Shown here piece after piece: positions 56,293 to 64,000 of a DNA stretch of 64,000 nt. Every line of letters begins with the position of its first letter. Within the stretch, counting starts at the first letter, position 1. Below the pieces are notes generated by a model. It made no database searches and was not told the origin of the DNA. It worked only from the letters and a program-made list of their open reading frames with translations. The stretch is from assembly GCF_025215495.1 (NCBI RefSeq), contig NZ_CP104302.1:310001-374000 (forward strand). The letters run 5' to 3'. The stretch is from Mycolicibacterium brumae. Its GTDB lineage: Bacteria; Actinomycetota; Actinomycetes; Mycobacteriales; Mycobacteriaceae. Position numbers and translations under genes: made by a program.

Positions 56293-56964
56293 ATGCCCAA
56301 TTCGAACCCGAGGTCGGCGTGGAAGGCACTCAAAGAGGGTAACCAGCGCTTCGTCGCCGGTGAGCCCGAGCATCCGAGCCAGAGCGTCGACCACCGAAGC
56401 AGCCTCGCGGCGTCCCAGAAACCGACCGCGGTCGTGTTCGGCTGCGGTGACTCCCGGGTGGCCGCCGAGATCATCTTCGATCAGGGCCTCGGCGACATGT
56501 TCGTGGTGCGCACCGCCGGCCACGTGCTGGATGCCGCGGTGCTGGGCTCCATCGAATACGCCGTGGAGATCCTCGAGGTGCCGCTGGTCGTGGTGCTCGG
56601 GCACGACAGCTGCGGCGCTGTCGGCGCGGCGCTGGCCGCTCTCGACGACGGCCAGGTGCCCCCGGGCTACATCCGCGACGTGGTGGAGCGGGTGACCTCC
56701 TCGATCCTGCTGGGCCGCCGTGACGGGCTGAGCACGGTCGACGAGTTCGAGGCCCGCCACGTGCTGGAGACCGCCACCCAGTTGCTGCAGCGCTCCACCA
56801 TCGTCAATGAGCGCATCGAGTCGGGCCGGCTGGCCATCGTCGGCGTCACCTACCACCTGAGCGACGGCCGGGCGTCCCTGCGCGGCCACCTGGGTGACAT
56901 CGGGGACGACGGCGACATCGACGTCAAGCGGGCCGCAGCCGAGAGTGACGCCGAGGCCGAGTAA
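56293..56964 (+). CDS. canB: Beta-carbonic anhydrase
   Basis: 223 residues from the ATG at 56293 (MPNSNPRSAWKALKEG). Zinc site residues: FGCGDSRVAAE (Cys, Asp, Arg) and VLGHDSCGAVGAAL (His, Cys). Hydrates CO2 to bicarbonate. It is divergent from mutY with about 8 bp between starts, so the promoters must overlap. The tail after residue 205 is acidic and variable. Confidence 0.94.
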   Translation: MPNSNPRSAWKALKEGNQRFVAGEPEHPSQSVDHRSSLAASQKPTAVVFGCGDSRVAAEIIFDQGLGDMFVVRTAGHVLDAAVLGSIEYAVEILEVPLVVVLGHDSCGAVGAALAALDDGQVPPGYIRDVVERVTSSILLGRRDGLSTVDEFEARHVLETATQLLQRSTIVNERIESGRLAIVGVTYHLSDGRASLRGHLGDIGDDGDIDVKRAAAESDAEAE

Positions 56965-56967
56965 CCC

Positions 56968-57627
56968 TCACCCCGGCGCGACGATCCCGCGCTCGTAGGC
57001 GTACACGATCGCCGCGGCGCGGTCGCGCAGCCCGAGCTTGACGAAGATCCGCCCGATGTGGCTCTTCACCGTCACCTCGGTGATGAACAGTTCGGCGGCG
57101 ATCTCGGAGTTCGACAACCCGCGCGCCACGCAGCGCAGCACGTCGAGTTCGCGCGCGGTGAGCTCGTCGACCTCCGGCGCCGACGACGTGGCGTTCGGCG
57201 CGCTGCGATAGGTGTCGAGCACCCGGCCGGTGACCGCCGGATCCAGGTAGCTGTCCCCGCGGGCCACCGCGTGCACAGCCCGGATCAGCTCCTCGGCCGA
57301 AGAGTCCTTCAGCACGAACCCCGCCGCCCCGGCGCGCAGCGCCTCCGACAGCAGCTCGTCCTCGTTGAACGTGGTCAGCGCCAGCACCGGCGGCCCGTCG
57401 GCGGCGACCACCCGGCGGGTGGCCTCGATACCGCTGACCCGGCGCATCCGCAGGTCCATCACCACCACGTCCGGCTTGTGCGCCTCGACCGCGGCGGGCA
57501 CCTCGTCGCCGTCGGCGCATTCGTCGACGATCACGAAACCGTCCTTGCGGCGCAGGATCCGGCGCAACCCGGAGCGCACCAGATCCTGGTCGTCGACCAG
57601 CAGCACCCGAACCTCAGCAGCGTCCAT
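56968..57627 (-). CDS. LuxR/NarL-family response regulator
   Basis: 219 residues. Receiver domain (1-120) with phospho-acceptor Asp in PDVVVMDLRM and acidic residues in VDDQDLVR; C-terminal LuxR helix-turn-helix (LTARELDVLRCVARGLSNSE, about 155-215). Translationally coupled to the histidine kinase, overlapping it by 14 nt. Targets unknown; the nearby MmpL operon is a possible one. Confidence 0.92.
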   Translation of the reverse strand: MDAAEVRVLLVDDQDLVRSGLRRILRRKDGFVIVDECADGDEVPAAVEAHKPDVVVMDLRMRRVSGIEATRRVVAADGPPVLALTTFNEDELLSEALRAGAAGFVLKDSSAEELIRAVHAVARGDSYLDPAVTGRVLDTYRSAPNATSSAPEVDELTARELDVLRCVARGLSNSEIAAELFITEVTVKSHIGRIFVKLGLRDRAAAIVYAYERGIVAPG

Positions 57628-58795
57628 TGGCTTCCAATGGAATCAACGCGCGGACCCGCCACTGCTCGTCGCCGGGTCCGATATCCGCTTGTCCGCCAAG
57701 CAGTTCCACCCGCTGGCGCATCCCGACCACCCCGCGTCCGGCGGAGCTGCCCAGCACCAGCGCGTGTTCCCGCAGCTGATTGGACACCGTCAGCTCCACC
57801 GAGCGACGACGGACGTCCAGCCGGATCTCGGCGGCGGAGTCCGGCGCGTGCTTGGCGATATTGGACAGCGACTCCTGCGCGATCCGGTACAGCGCCAACC
57901 CGACCGCCGCCGACACCCGGTCGATCCGGCCGGTCACCGTCAGCGTCACATCGAGTCCGGCGTTGCGGAAATCGGCCACCAGCGAACCGATCTCGGCCGC
58001 GCCGGGCTCGGCGGCGGCGCGCATCGGAGAAGAGTCCAGCAGACCGACGGTGCGCCGGATGTCGCCCATCGCCTGCCGGCCCAACTCTTCGGCCTGCTCC
58101 AGCGCCTCCACCGCCTCGGCGATATCGCCGTCCTGCTGCAGTTCGCGCCGCGCGCCGGTCAGGTGCAGCAGGGTGATGCTCAGCGAGTGCGCGATCACGT
58201 CATGCACTTCGCGGGCGATGCGGCGCCGCTCGTCGTCGGCGGCGTGTATGGCGAGCAGTCGCTGGGCTTCCTGCTGCCGCAGAATCAGCTGCTGCTGGGT
58301 GTGCATCAGGTAGCCGACCAGCCAGCCCATCGCCAGCACCGGCAGGTACAGCACGATGTCGAGCCGGTGCGCGGCGGCCGCGAGCAGCAGCACCACCGCC
58401 GAGGACCCGGCCGCGGCGAGGCTGGCGGGCACCGACGACATGCCGCCGACCACCCCCACCATCAGCACCAGCGCGAGCGGCGCGAAGTCGGCGTCGATCG
58501 GGGTGGAGGTGGCGAACAGGAACAGCGCGGCGGCGATCGTCGTCGACAGCCAGCAGATGACCGCGTGGTGACGGATGCCCCAGATGAACGCGATCAGCGA
58601 CTGCGACATCGCGATGGCGCAGGCCAGCAGCGATATCTGCAGGTCTTCGGTGGGCCGCTGCGCGGTCGCGACCGCGACGATCGTCAGCATGGACAGGTCG
58701 ATGACGACGACGAACGCCCAGGAGAAACCGGGCGGGACCAGGTCGTCCCGCTCCAGGAACCGGGTCCGGATGGACTCCGCGGCGACACGCAGCAC
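57614..58795 (-). CDS. Sensor histidine kinase, HisKA_3 type
   Basis: 393 residues. Five to six membrane helices (about 25-165), a cytoplasmic dimerisation domain with phospho-acceptor His in REVHDVIAHSLSITLLHL, and an HATPase domain (ALYRIAQESLSNIAKHA, GRGVVGMRQRV). Phosphorylates the response regulator encoded just downstream. No extracytoplasmic sensor domain is obvious, so it likely senses the membrane itself or a lipophilic signal. Confidence 0.92.
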   Translation of the reverse strand: MLRVAAESIRTRFLERDDLVPPGFSWAFVVVIDLSMLTIVAVATAQRPTEDLQISLLACAIAMSQSLIAFIWGIRHHAVICWLSTTIAAALFLFATSTPIDADFAPLALVLMVGVVGGMSSVPASLAAAGSSAVVLLLAAAAHRLDIVLYLPVLAMGWLVGYLMHTQQQLILRQQEAQRLLAIHAADDERRRIAREVHDVIAHSLSITLLHLTGARRELQQDGDIAEAVEALEQAEELGRQAMGDIRRTVGLLDSSPMRAAAEPGAAEIGSLVADFRNAGLDVTLTVTGRIDRVSAAVGLALYRIAQESLSNIAKHAPDSAAEIRLDVRRRSVELTVSNQLREHALVLGSSAGRGVVGMRQRVELLGGQADIGPGDEQWRVRALIPLEANGRC

Positions 58796-58852
58796 CCGAC
58801 CATGTTAGTTCGCCGAGCCGCAAGCGGGCATCCGTCTGAGGGCGGGAACCGA

Positions 58853-58870
58853 CTCATACCAGGGTATGAG
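58853..58870. promoter_or_regulatory. Perfect palindromic operator upstream of the MmpL operon
   Basis: CTCATACC (58853-58860), AG, GGTATGAG (58863-58870). An 8-bp perfect inverted repeat with a 2-bp centre looks like a TetR- or MarR-type operator. It overlaps the furthest-upstream candidate start codon (58866), which suggests that the real start is downstream. The rest of 58796-58865 is promoter-like spacer. Confidence 0.6.
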
Positions 58871-59306
58871 AGCAGAACCCGACGGCGGCACGATGCCGTC
58901 GCGCGCGGATGTCCATAGCGTCGATGGCATGAGTTGGGAACAGTTTCACGAACGCAACGCCTTCATGGCGGACCTGATCGAACGCGCAACGGTCGATGCC
59001 GAACCGGCATTGGACTTCACCCCGTCCCAAGAGGCCGTCGTGGCGCGGCTGTTCGGGGACACCGAGCAGCTGATGCTCGCGCTGCGGCACAAGTGGCTGA
59101 CCAATCTGGCCGCCACCTTGGACCAGGCGTCGTACGAGGGAAAGTCCTTCGACGTCGCCCAGGCCGAGCTGATCGCCTCCCGCCCCGGCCTGCCCGCGCT
59201 GCTGAACGTCGGCGAACGCCGGTTCGTGCGGCTGCGGTCGCTGCAGTCCGAGGAGCAGAAGATGATCCGGCTGCACGGCGATGCTCCGTATCGCACCGTC
59301 GCCTGA
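58866..59306 (+). CDS. Conserved protein of unknown function before mmpL
   Basis: Up to 146 residues from the ATG at 58866; the ATG at 58929 (MSWEQFHERNAFMADL, 125 residues) is better because the first lies in a palindromic operator. Helical, charged, without signal or membrane segment. It overlaps mmpL by 26 nt, so they are co-expressed. I do not recognise the family. Confidence 0.7.
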   Translation: MRAEPDGGTMPSRADVHSVDGMSWEQFHERNAFMADLIERATVDAEPALDFTPSQEAVVARLFGDTEQLMLALRHKWLTNLAATLDQASYEGKSFDVAQAELIASRPGLPALLNVGERRFVRLRSLQSEEQKMIRLHGDAPYRTVA

Positions 59307-62097
59307 CGGTAGCCGCGCCACCAGGTACGCGCCGCTGGCGCTGATCTGCTGGCTGATCGCCGCGGGGCTGGGCAACGCGCTGGCGCCACAGTTGGAACGG
59401 GTGGTGGAAACCCACTCCCGGGCCTTCATGCCGGACGACGCGCCCAGCACCGCCGCGGCCGCCCGATCGGCAGAGCTGATGGGCGGTGGCGGCGGTGACA
59501 ACCTCAACCACCTCGTGCTCGAGCGCGACGGTGGCCTCACCCCGGACGACCGCGCCTACTACGACCGGGTGGTCGACGCGCTGCGCGACGACGAGTCCGT
59601 CGCCGCGGTCACCGACCTGTGGAGCGACCCGATCACCGAGCAGGCCGCCGTCAGCGCCGACGGGGAAGCCGCTTACGTGATGGTGCGGCTGGCCGGCGAA
59701 CTCGGCACCGCCCGCGCCGGGGAGGCGGTGACCAAGCTGCGCGACACCGCCACCGGACTGTCCCCACCCGCCGGCCTGAACGTCTACGTCACCGGCCCCG
59801 GCGCCACCATCGCCGACGAGTTCCGCGCCATCGACCGGCAGATGCTGGCCATCACCGGCGTGACCGTCGCCCTGATCATGATCCTGCTGCTGATCGTCTA
59901 CCGGTCGGTCGTCACCGCGCTGATCCCGCTGCTGTCGGTGGGCGTCGCGCTCGGGGTGGCCCGCCCGATCGTGGCGGTGCTCGGGGAGGCGGACCTGGTC
60001 GAGGTGTCGCTGTTCTCCGTCGCCCTGCTGGCCGCCCTGATGCTCGGCGCCGGAACCGATTACGGCATCTTCCTGATCGGCCGCTACCACGAGGGCCGGC
60101 GCGCGGGGCTGCCCCCGGCCGAGGCGCAGCGTGAGGCGTTCCGCCGGGTTGCCCCGGTGATCGCCGGGTCGGCGCTCACCGTCGCGATCGCGCTCGCGGT
60201 GCTCAGTCTGGCCGAGATCGGCAACCTGCGCAGCGCCGGAATCCCCAGCGCGATAGGCATTCTGGTGGCCATGGCGGCGTCGCTGACGCTGACCCCGGCG
60301 CTCCTGGCGATCGCAGTGCGGTTCGGGTTCGCCGAACCCCGCGCGGGCCGGGGCATCGCGCGACGCTGGCGGCGAATCGGAACGACGGTGGTGCGCTGGC
60401 CGGGACCGGTGCTGGCCGCCTCCGGCGCGCTGGTGGCGGTGTTGACGCTGCCGCTGATCGGCATGCGCATAGGCTGGGACGAGCCCGCGGCCACCCCGGC
60501 GGATCTGGAATCCAGCCGCGGCTACGCCGCGATGGACCGGCACTTCCCGCTCAACCAGCTGCTGCCCGCCGTGGTCACCATCGGCGCCGAGGTTGACCTG
60601 CGCAACCCGGCCGGGCTGATCGCGATCGAGCGAATCGCCCGGCAGCTCATGGAGATTCCCGACGTCACCCTGGTGCAGGCCGCCAGCCGGCCGACCGGCG
60701 TCGTCCCCGAGGAAGCCACCCTGACCAATCAGGTCGGACGCATCGGCTCCGAGCTCGGGGCCTCGATCACCGAGTTGACCGCTCGGCTGGACGCCGCCGG
60801 TGATCTGAGCTCCACCCTGACCGGGCTGCGCGGTGTGCTGACCGGGATGCGTTCGGATTTGCAGGTCAGCAACGGCGGGTTCGATGAGATCAGCTCGGCC
60901 GCAACGGATATGCAGAGCGGGATGACAAGTCTTCGGGACAATGTGGTGAATGTGTCCGGCAACCTGGACCCGCTGCGAAACTTCATCGCCGGCACCCCGA
61001 ACTGCGCGGCCAACCCGCTCTGCTCGGCCGCCGACCGGGTGGTGACCCCCGTCGACCAACTCATCGCCAGCTCCAACGACCTGGCCTCCGGCGCGGAAAA
61101 GCTCACCGGCGGTTCGCAATCGGCGGGCGCGGCGCTGAAAACCATGCCTGGCGCGCTGGATTCGATGAGCGCTTCGCTGGATCAGGCCCGCAGCGCCACC
61201 CAGGAACTGTCCGGCCTGTCCGCACAGCTGGTCCCGGCGCTGAACCAGGTGGTGGACTACCTGACCGAACTGTCGGATCAGTTCGCCGGCAGCGGCGCCG
61301 GCGGGTTCTACCTGCCCGAGCGCGCGCTGGCCGATCCTCGGTTCGCCACCGCGCTCGACGCGCTGATGTCGAAAGACGGCCGGGCCACCACCATGCTGGT
61401 CTACGGCGACGGCGCGGAATGGAGCGCCGTCGGCGCCGCGCGTGCGGCCGAGATCGAGCAGGCCGTGCGACAAGCGACCAAGGAGGGCATCCTCACCGGC
61501 GCTGACGTCGAACTCGCCGGGGTCGGCCCCGCCACCCGGGACCTGCAAGTGCTCTACGCCGACGACCTGCGGCTGCTGGTGGGGGTGACGCTGGCGCTGA
61601 TCTTCGCCGTCGTCGCGCTGATGCTGCGCAGCCCGGTCGCCGCTCTGGTGGTGGTGGGCACCGTCGCGGTTTCCTATGCGGCCGCGCTCGGGACCTCGGT
61701 GTTCGTCTGGCAGCACCTGCTCGGCCACGAGCTGCACTGGGCGGCGCCGGCCATCTCGCTGATCGCGCTGGTCGCCGTCGGCGCCGATTACAACCTGCTG
61801 CTGGCCATGCGGATGCGGGAGGAGTTGCCGGCCGGGATGGCCACCGGAACCATCCGGGCGTTCGCCGGCACCGGGTCGGTGGTGACGACCGCGGGGCTGG
61901 TGTTCGGGCTGACCATGGCGGCGCTGCTGGGCTCCAGCGTGCTGAGCATCGCGCAGATCGGTTCCACCATCGCCGTCGGCCTGCTGGTGGACACCCTGGT
62001 GATCAGGACTTATGTGATGCCGGCCGCCGCGATGCTGCTGGGCCGCTGGTTCTGGTGGCCCCGGGCCGCGACACGCCGCGCACGGTCGGCCTTATAG
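59281..62097 (+). CDS. MmpL-family RND transporter
   Basis: 938 residues with the MmpL layout: helix 1, large external domain, helices 2-6, second and larger external domain (about 400-750, with a long helical part), helices 7-12. The proton-relay motifs GTDYGIFLIGRYHE and GADYNLLLAM are intact. No MmpS gene is adjacent. MmpL proteins export lipids or siderophores. Substrate unknown. It is probably controlled by the palindrome at 58853 and possibly by the two-component pair upstream. Confidence 0.92.
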   Translation: MLRIAPSPDGSRATRYAPLALICWLIAAGLGNALAPQLERVVETHSRAFMPDDAPSTAAAARSAELMGGGGGDNLNHLVLERDGGLTPDDRAYYDRVVDALRDDESVAAVTDLWSDPITEQAAVSADGEAAYVMVRLAGELGTARAGEAVTKLRDTATGLSPPAGLNVYVTGPGATIADEFRAIDRQMLAITGVTVALIMILLLIVYRSVVTALIPLLSVGVALGVARPIVAVLGEADLVEVSLFSVALLAALMLGAGTDYGIFLIGRYHEGRRAGLPPAEAQREAFRRVAPVIAGSALTVAIALAVLSLAEIGNLRSAGIPSAIGILVAMAASLTLTPALLAIAVRFGFAEPRAGRGIARRWRRIGTTVVRWPGPVLAASGALVAVLTLPLIGMRIGWDEPAATPADLESSRGYAAMDRHFPLNQLLPAVVTIGAEVDLRNPAGLIAIERIARQLMEIPDVTLVQAASRPTGVVPEEATLTNQVGRIGSELGASITELTARLDAAGDLSSTLTGLRGVLTGMRSDLQVSNGGFDEISSAATDMQSGMTSLRDNVVNVSGNLDPLRNFIAGTPNCAANPLCSAADRVVTPVDQLIASSNDLASGAEKLTGGSQSAGAALKTMPGALDSMSASLDQARSATQELSGLSAQLVPALNQVVDYLTELSDQFAGSGAGGFYLPERALADPRFATALDALMSKDGRATTMLVYGDGAEWSAVGAARAAEIEQAVRQATKEGILTGADVELAGVGPATRDLQVLYADDLRLLVGVTLALIFAVVALMLRSPVAALVVVGTVAVSYAAALGTSVFVWQHLLGHELHWAAPAISLIALVAVGADYNLLLAMRMREELPAGMATGTIRAFAGTGSVVTTAGLVFGLTMAALLGSSVLSIAQIGSTIAVGLLVDTLVIRTYVMPAAAMLLGRWFWWPRAATRRARSAL

Positions 62098-62111
62098 CAC
62101 TGACCGGCCAT

Positions 62112-62123
62112 TACCGTGGGACT
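62112..62123 (+). promoter_or_regulatory. Leaderless promoter -10 box of the Rv3587c-like gene
   Basis: TACCGT (62112-62117) is 6 nt before the GTG at 62124, and no ribosome-binding site is present; this decides the GTG as start although the frame is open further upstream. Confidence 0.55.
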
Positions 62124-62900
62124 GTGACGGATACAGGCGCTCGTGCACCGCTCCCACCGGAGATTTACCGGCGCCGACGCGCGCTGGCGCTGTCGGTGGC
62201 CGCCGCGGTGCTGGTGATCATCCTCATCATTGTGTTCGCCGTCACGCGCGGCGGTGGCGGCGACGAGGTCAGCCCCACCGATTCGACCGCCACCACCGAA
62301 CCGTCGCAGGCCCCGGAGACCAAGAGCCCGGTGGTCCCGCCGCCCGGGGAGACCCCGGCGCCGACGGAAACCCCGACCGCCGCCGTCGAGCCCCCGCCGG
62401 TGCTCAAGGCCGGCGACGACTGCCCGGACACCACCCTGGCGGTGCTCGGCGTCACCGACGAGCCCAGCTACACCATCGGATCGCAGCCGAAGTTCACCAT
62501 GGTCGTCACCAATATCGGCACGGTGTCCTGCAAGCGCGACGTCGGCGCCTCGGTGCTGGCCGCCTACGTCTACAGCCTGGAGAACAAGCGGCTGTGGTCG
62601 AACCTGGACTGCGCCCCGTCCAACGAGACGCTGATCAAGGACATCGCCCCCGGCGAGCAGGTCACCACCGAGGTGACCTGGACCGGGATGGGCTCGGCGA
62701 AGGATTGCCCGCTGCCGCGTGAGGCGATCGGGCCGGGCACCTACAACCTGGTGGTTCAGCTGGGGAACCTGAAGTCCGCGGGGGTGCCGTTCAAGCTGAC
62801 CGAGGCCGTGCACGGCGAAAGCGGCGAAGCCCCGGCCCCCGGCCCCGCCGAGCCGCCTGCCGAGCCCGCGCCGGCTCCGGAGCCCGCCCCGGGCGGCTAG
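62124..62900 (+). CDS. Single-pass membrane protein with extracytoplasmic domain (Rv3587c-like)
   Basis: 258 residues. Short basic N-terminus (PPEIYRRRRALALS), one membrane helix (about 22-42), a Thr/Pro-rich linker (about 48-98) and a beta-sandwich-like domain with paired cysteines (DDCPDT, TVSCKRD, LDCAPS, KDCPLP). The tail is Pro/Glu/Ala-rich. Matches the gene I recall beside canB in M. tuberculosis. Function unknown, with an envelope role likely. Confidence 0.88.
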   Translation: MTDTGARAPLPPEIYRRRRALALSVAAAVLVIILIIVFAVTRGGGGDEVSPTDSTATTEPSQAPETKSPVVPPPGETPAPTETPTAAVEPPPVLKAGDDCPDTTLAVLGVTDEPSYTIGSQPKFTMVVTNIGTVSCKRDVGASVLAAYVYSLENKRLWSNLDCAPSNETLIKDIAPGEQVTTEVTWTGMGSAKDCPLPREAIGPGTYNLVVQLGNLKSAGVPFKLTEAVHGESGEAPAPGPAEPPAEPAPAPEPAPGG

Positions 62901-62913
62901 GCCCCCTCGCGGC

Positions 62914-62973
62914 GTTCTGCGTGCGCTGAGATCGTGAATCCCGTCGAATCCACGATCCACACGCACTCAGAAC
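62914..62973. repeat. Imperfect palindromic repeat (diverged family member)
   Basis: Arms 62914-62938 and 62949-62973 pair at about 19 of 25 positions (GTTCTG, GTGCG and GATCGTG blocks). The loop reads TCCCGTCGAA; on the minus strand GTGGATT appears, similar to the loop of the other copies. The spacer 62974-63108 has no gene that I can support. Confidence 0.55.
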
Positions 62974-63108
62974 GTGAAATCTGCCTCACCGCACGCAGGA
63001 TGACGGTGGACGAGGGGTTTATCCACACATCACGCTGCGTCCACAGATGCGGCCATTTGCGCGCCAGCATGAATGCGGTGAACCGCCTTCGAGGGCCAAC
63101 GTGGCGCG

Positions 63109-64000
63109 ATGAGCGCACAAACTTATACCCGCCCGTTCGTCGGAGCGCAGGCGTTGGCCAGCGGTGTGATCGCCAACAAATACCAGCTCAGGCGTGATTT
63201 CACGCCGGTGTTCCCCGGCATCTACCTGCCCATTGACTTCCTCCCGGAAAGCGATCGGCCCAGCCGTGGTGAGGCAGGCCGAGTGCTGCGGCAGCGCACC
63301 GAGGCGGCGTGGTTGTGGTCAGGGCGACAGGGGGTGATCGCGGGCTCAGCCGCCATCGCGCTGCGCGGCGCCAAGTGGGTGGATCACGACGTTCCGATCG
63401 ACCTGCTGCTGCCTTCACAGCGCTCACCGGCGGGAATCGTCGTTCACCGCGACGGGTTCTTCGACGACGACGTCCAGGTCCTGGCGGATATGCGGGTGAC
63501 CACCGTCGCGCGGACCGTGTTCGACCTGTGTCGGTGGTTGTCTGTGGACGAAGCGGTCGCTCGCGTCGACGCTCTCGCCAACGTGGCGGTGATCAATACG
63601 AAGGTGATCCTCGAACTGGCGACCCGGCATCGATGGGCGCGGAACGTGCGTCGGGTTAAGAAGGTGCTGGACCTGCACGATCGGGGTGCGAGGTCTCCTA
63701 AGGAAAGTTGGCTTCGGCTGGTCGCGACCAGCGCGGGATTTCCCCGTCCCAAGACGCAGATCGAGGTGCCGATCCCGGGGACCCGGAGGCGCTACTTCCT
63801 GGACATGGGATGGGAGTGGTTGCTCATCGGGCTGGAGTACGACGGCGAGCATCACCGGACACCTAGGCAGGTCCGCTATGACTTGGTTCGGATGGAGGAG
63901 TTGGCGGCGCTGGGGTGGATCGTCATCCGAGTGGCGAAGGGGACTGCACCGGACGAGATCATTCGCAGGCTGCAGCGCGCCTGGGATGCCCGCCAAGCGT
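63109..64000 (+). CDS. AbiEi-like/DUF559 nuclease-fold protein, 3' end outside the window
   Basis: 297 codons visible, no stop before the window end. N-terminal region resembles the winged-helix/AbiEi antitoxin-type module (VIAGSAAIALRGAKWV). The C-terminal part resembles a DUF559/Vsr-type endonuclease fold: PKESWLRLV, DMGWEWLLIGLEYDGEHHR and ALGWIVIRVAKG. Such genes are abundant in mycobacteria; the roles are unknown. Different from M. tuberculosis, where disA follows as I recall. Confidence 0.75.
   Translation, partial: MSAQTYTRPFVGAQALASGVIANKYQLRRDFTPVFPGIYLPIDFLPESDRPSRGEAGRVLRQRTEAAWLWSGRQGVIAGSAAIALRGAKWVDHDVPIDLLLPSQRSPAGIVVHRDGFFDDDVQVLADMRVTTVARTVFDLCRWLSVDEAVARVDALANVAVINTKVILELATRHRWARNVRRVKKVLDLHDRGARSPKESWLRLVATSAGFPRPKTQIEVPIPGTRRRYFLDMGWEWLLIGLEYDGEHHRTPRQVRYDLVRMEELAALGWIVIRVAKGTAPDEIIRRLQRAWDARQA

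Overview
The window comes from a high-GC actinobacterium, almost certainly a non-tuberculous mycobacterium (Mycolicibacterium-like). The evidence is gene content and order: galE1, dacB, tilS, hpt, lpqG, ftsH, folE-folP-folB-folK, panC-panD-coaX, lysS, lsr2, clpC1, lpqF, mhuD, mutY and canB run in the order I recall for M. tuberculosis H37Rv from about Rv3635 down to Rv3587. H37Rv comparisons here are from memory, not from a search. Starts are often GTG, many genes overlap by GTGA/ATGA, and several starts lie 6-8 nt downstream of a TANNNT -10 box, which fits mycobacterial leaderless transcription.

Layout. (1) 1-2168: 3' part of a large protein of unknown function, closed by a strong UUCG hairpin. 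(2) 2345-10098: a nested mobile island. A complete IS21-family element (2350-5022, 5-bp target duplication ATTCG) sits 5 bp past the stop codon of an IS1634-family transposase that has lost its N-terminus. An IS256-family element (6599-8054) joins that broken gene to a truncated tyrosine recombinase. The recombinase is the second of an overlapping pair, probably the remnant of a recombinase-in-trio (RIT) element, and that element ends inside the C-terminus of a broken HNH endonuclease gene. (3) 10378-16520: a large membrane protein, galE, a small secreted protein, and a pair of Ala/Pro-rich, ESX-neighbourhood-type genes. (4) 23264-16652: a three-gene overlapping operon with a poly-lysine-synthetase-like (Pls-type) NRPS, an M1 aminopeptidase and a flippase-like membrane protein. 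This is the most striking system in the window. (5) 23325-31014: a yybP-ykoY-like riboswitch with terC, then a lipoprotein, ppa, dacB, a zincin-like protein, tilS, hpt and lpqG. (6) 31109-45450: housekeeping block of ftsH, folate genes, pantothenate/CoA genes, lysS, lsr2 and clpC1. (7) 45505-47220: cobalamin-riboswitch-controlled cbtB-cbtA with a histidine-phosphatase-like gene. (8) 47430-49825: lpqF, mhuD and a divergent hydrolase. (9) 50010-55408: a lipoprotein, then a candidate biosynthesis/export cluster of cytochrome b5-desaturase, type III polyketide synthase and PvdE/SyrD-type ABC exporter. (10) 55385-64000: mutY, canB, a LuxR-type two-component pair, an MmpL transporter behind a palindromic operator, a membrane protein and a partial AbiEi/DUF559-like gene.

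A scattered family of imperfect palindromes (about 60-85 bp) recurs mostly between convergent 3' ends: 16520-16602, 47231-47307, 47334-47408, and more weakly 10162-10232 and 62914-62973. Three share the loop core TGGATTATCCAAT. A related hairpin lies in frame inside the flippase gene (17645-17704).

How the genes work together. The Pls-like enzyme should activate lysine (specificity code read as DAESIGTVVK, two positions from the lysine code I recall) and polymerise it at the membrane, the aminopeptidase could trim or detoxify the product, and the flippase could move it. In the second cluster a polyketide synthase product would be modified by the desaturase and exported by the ABC protein. Both product assignments are inference.
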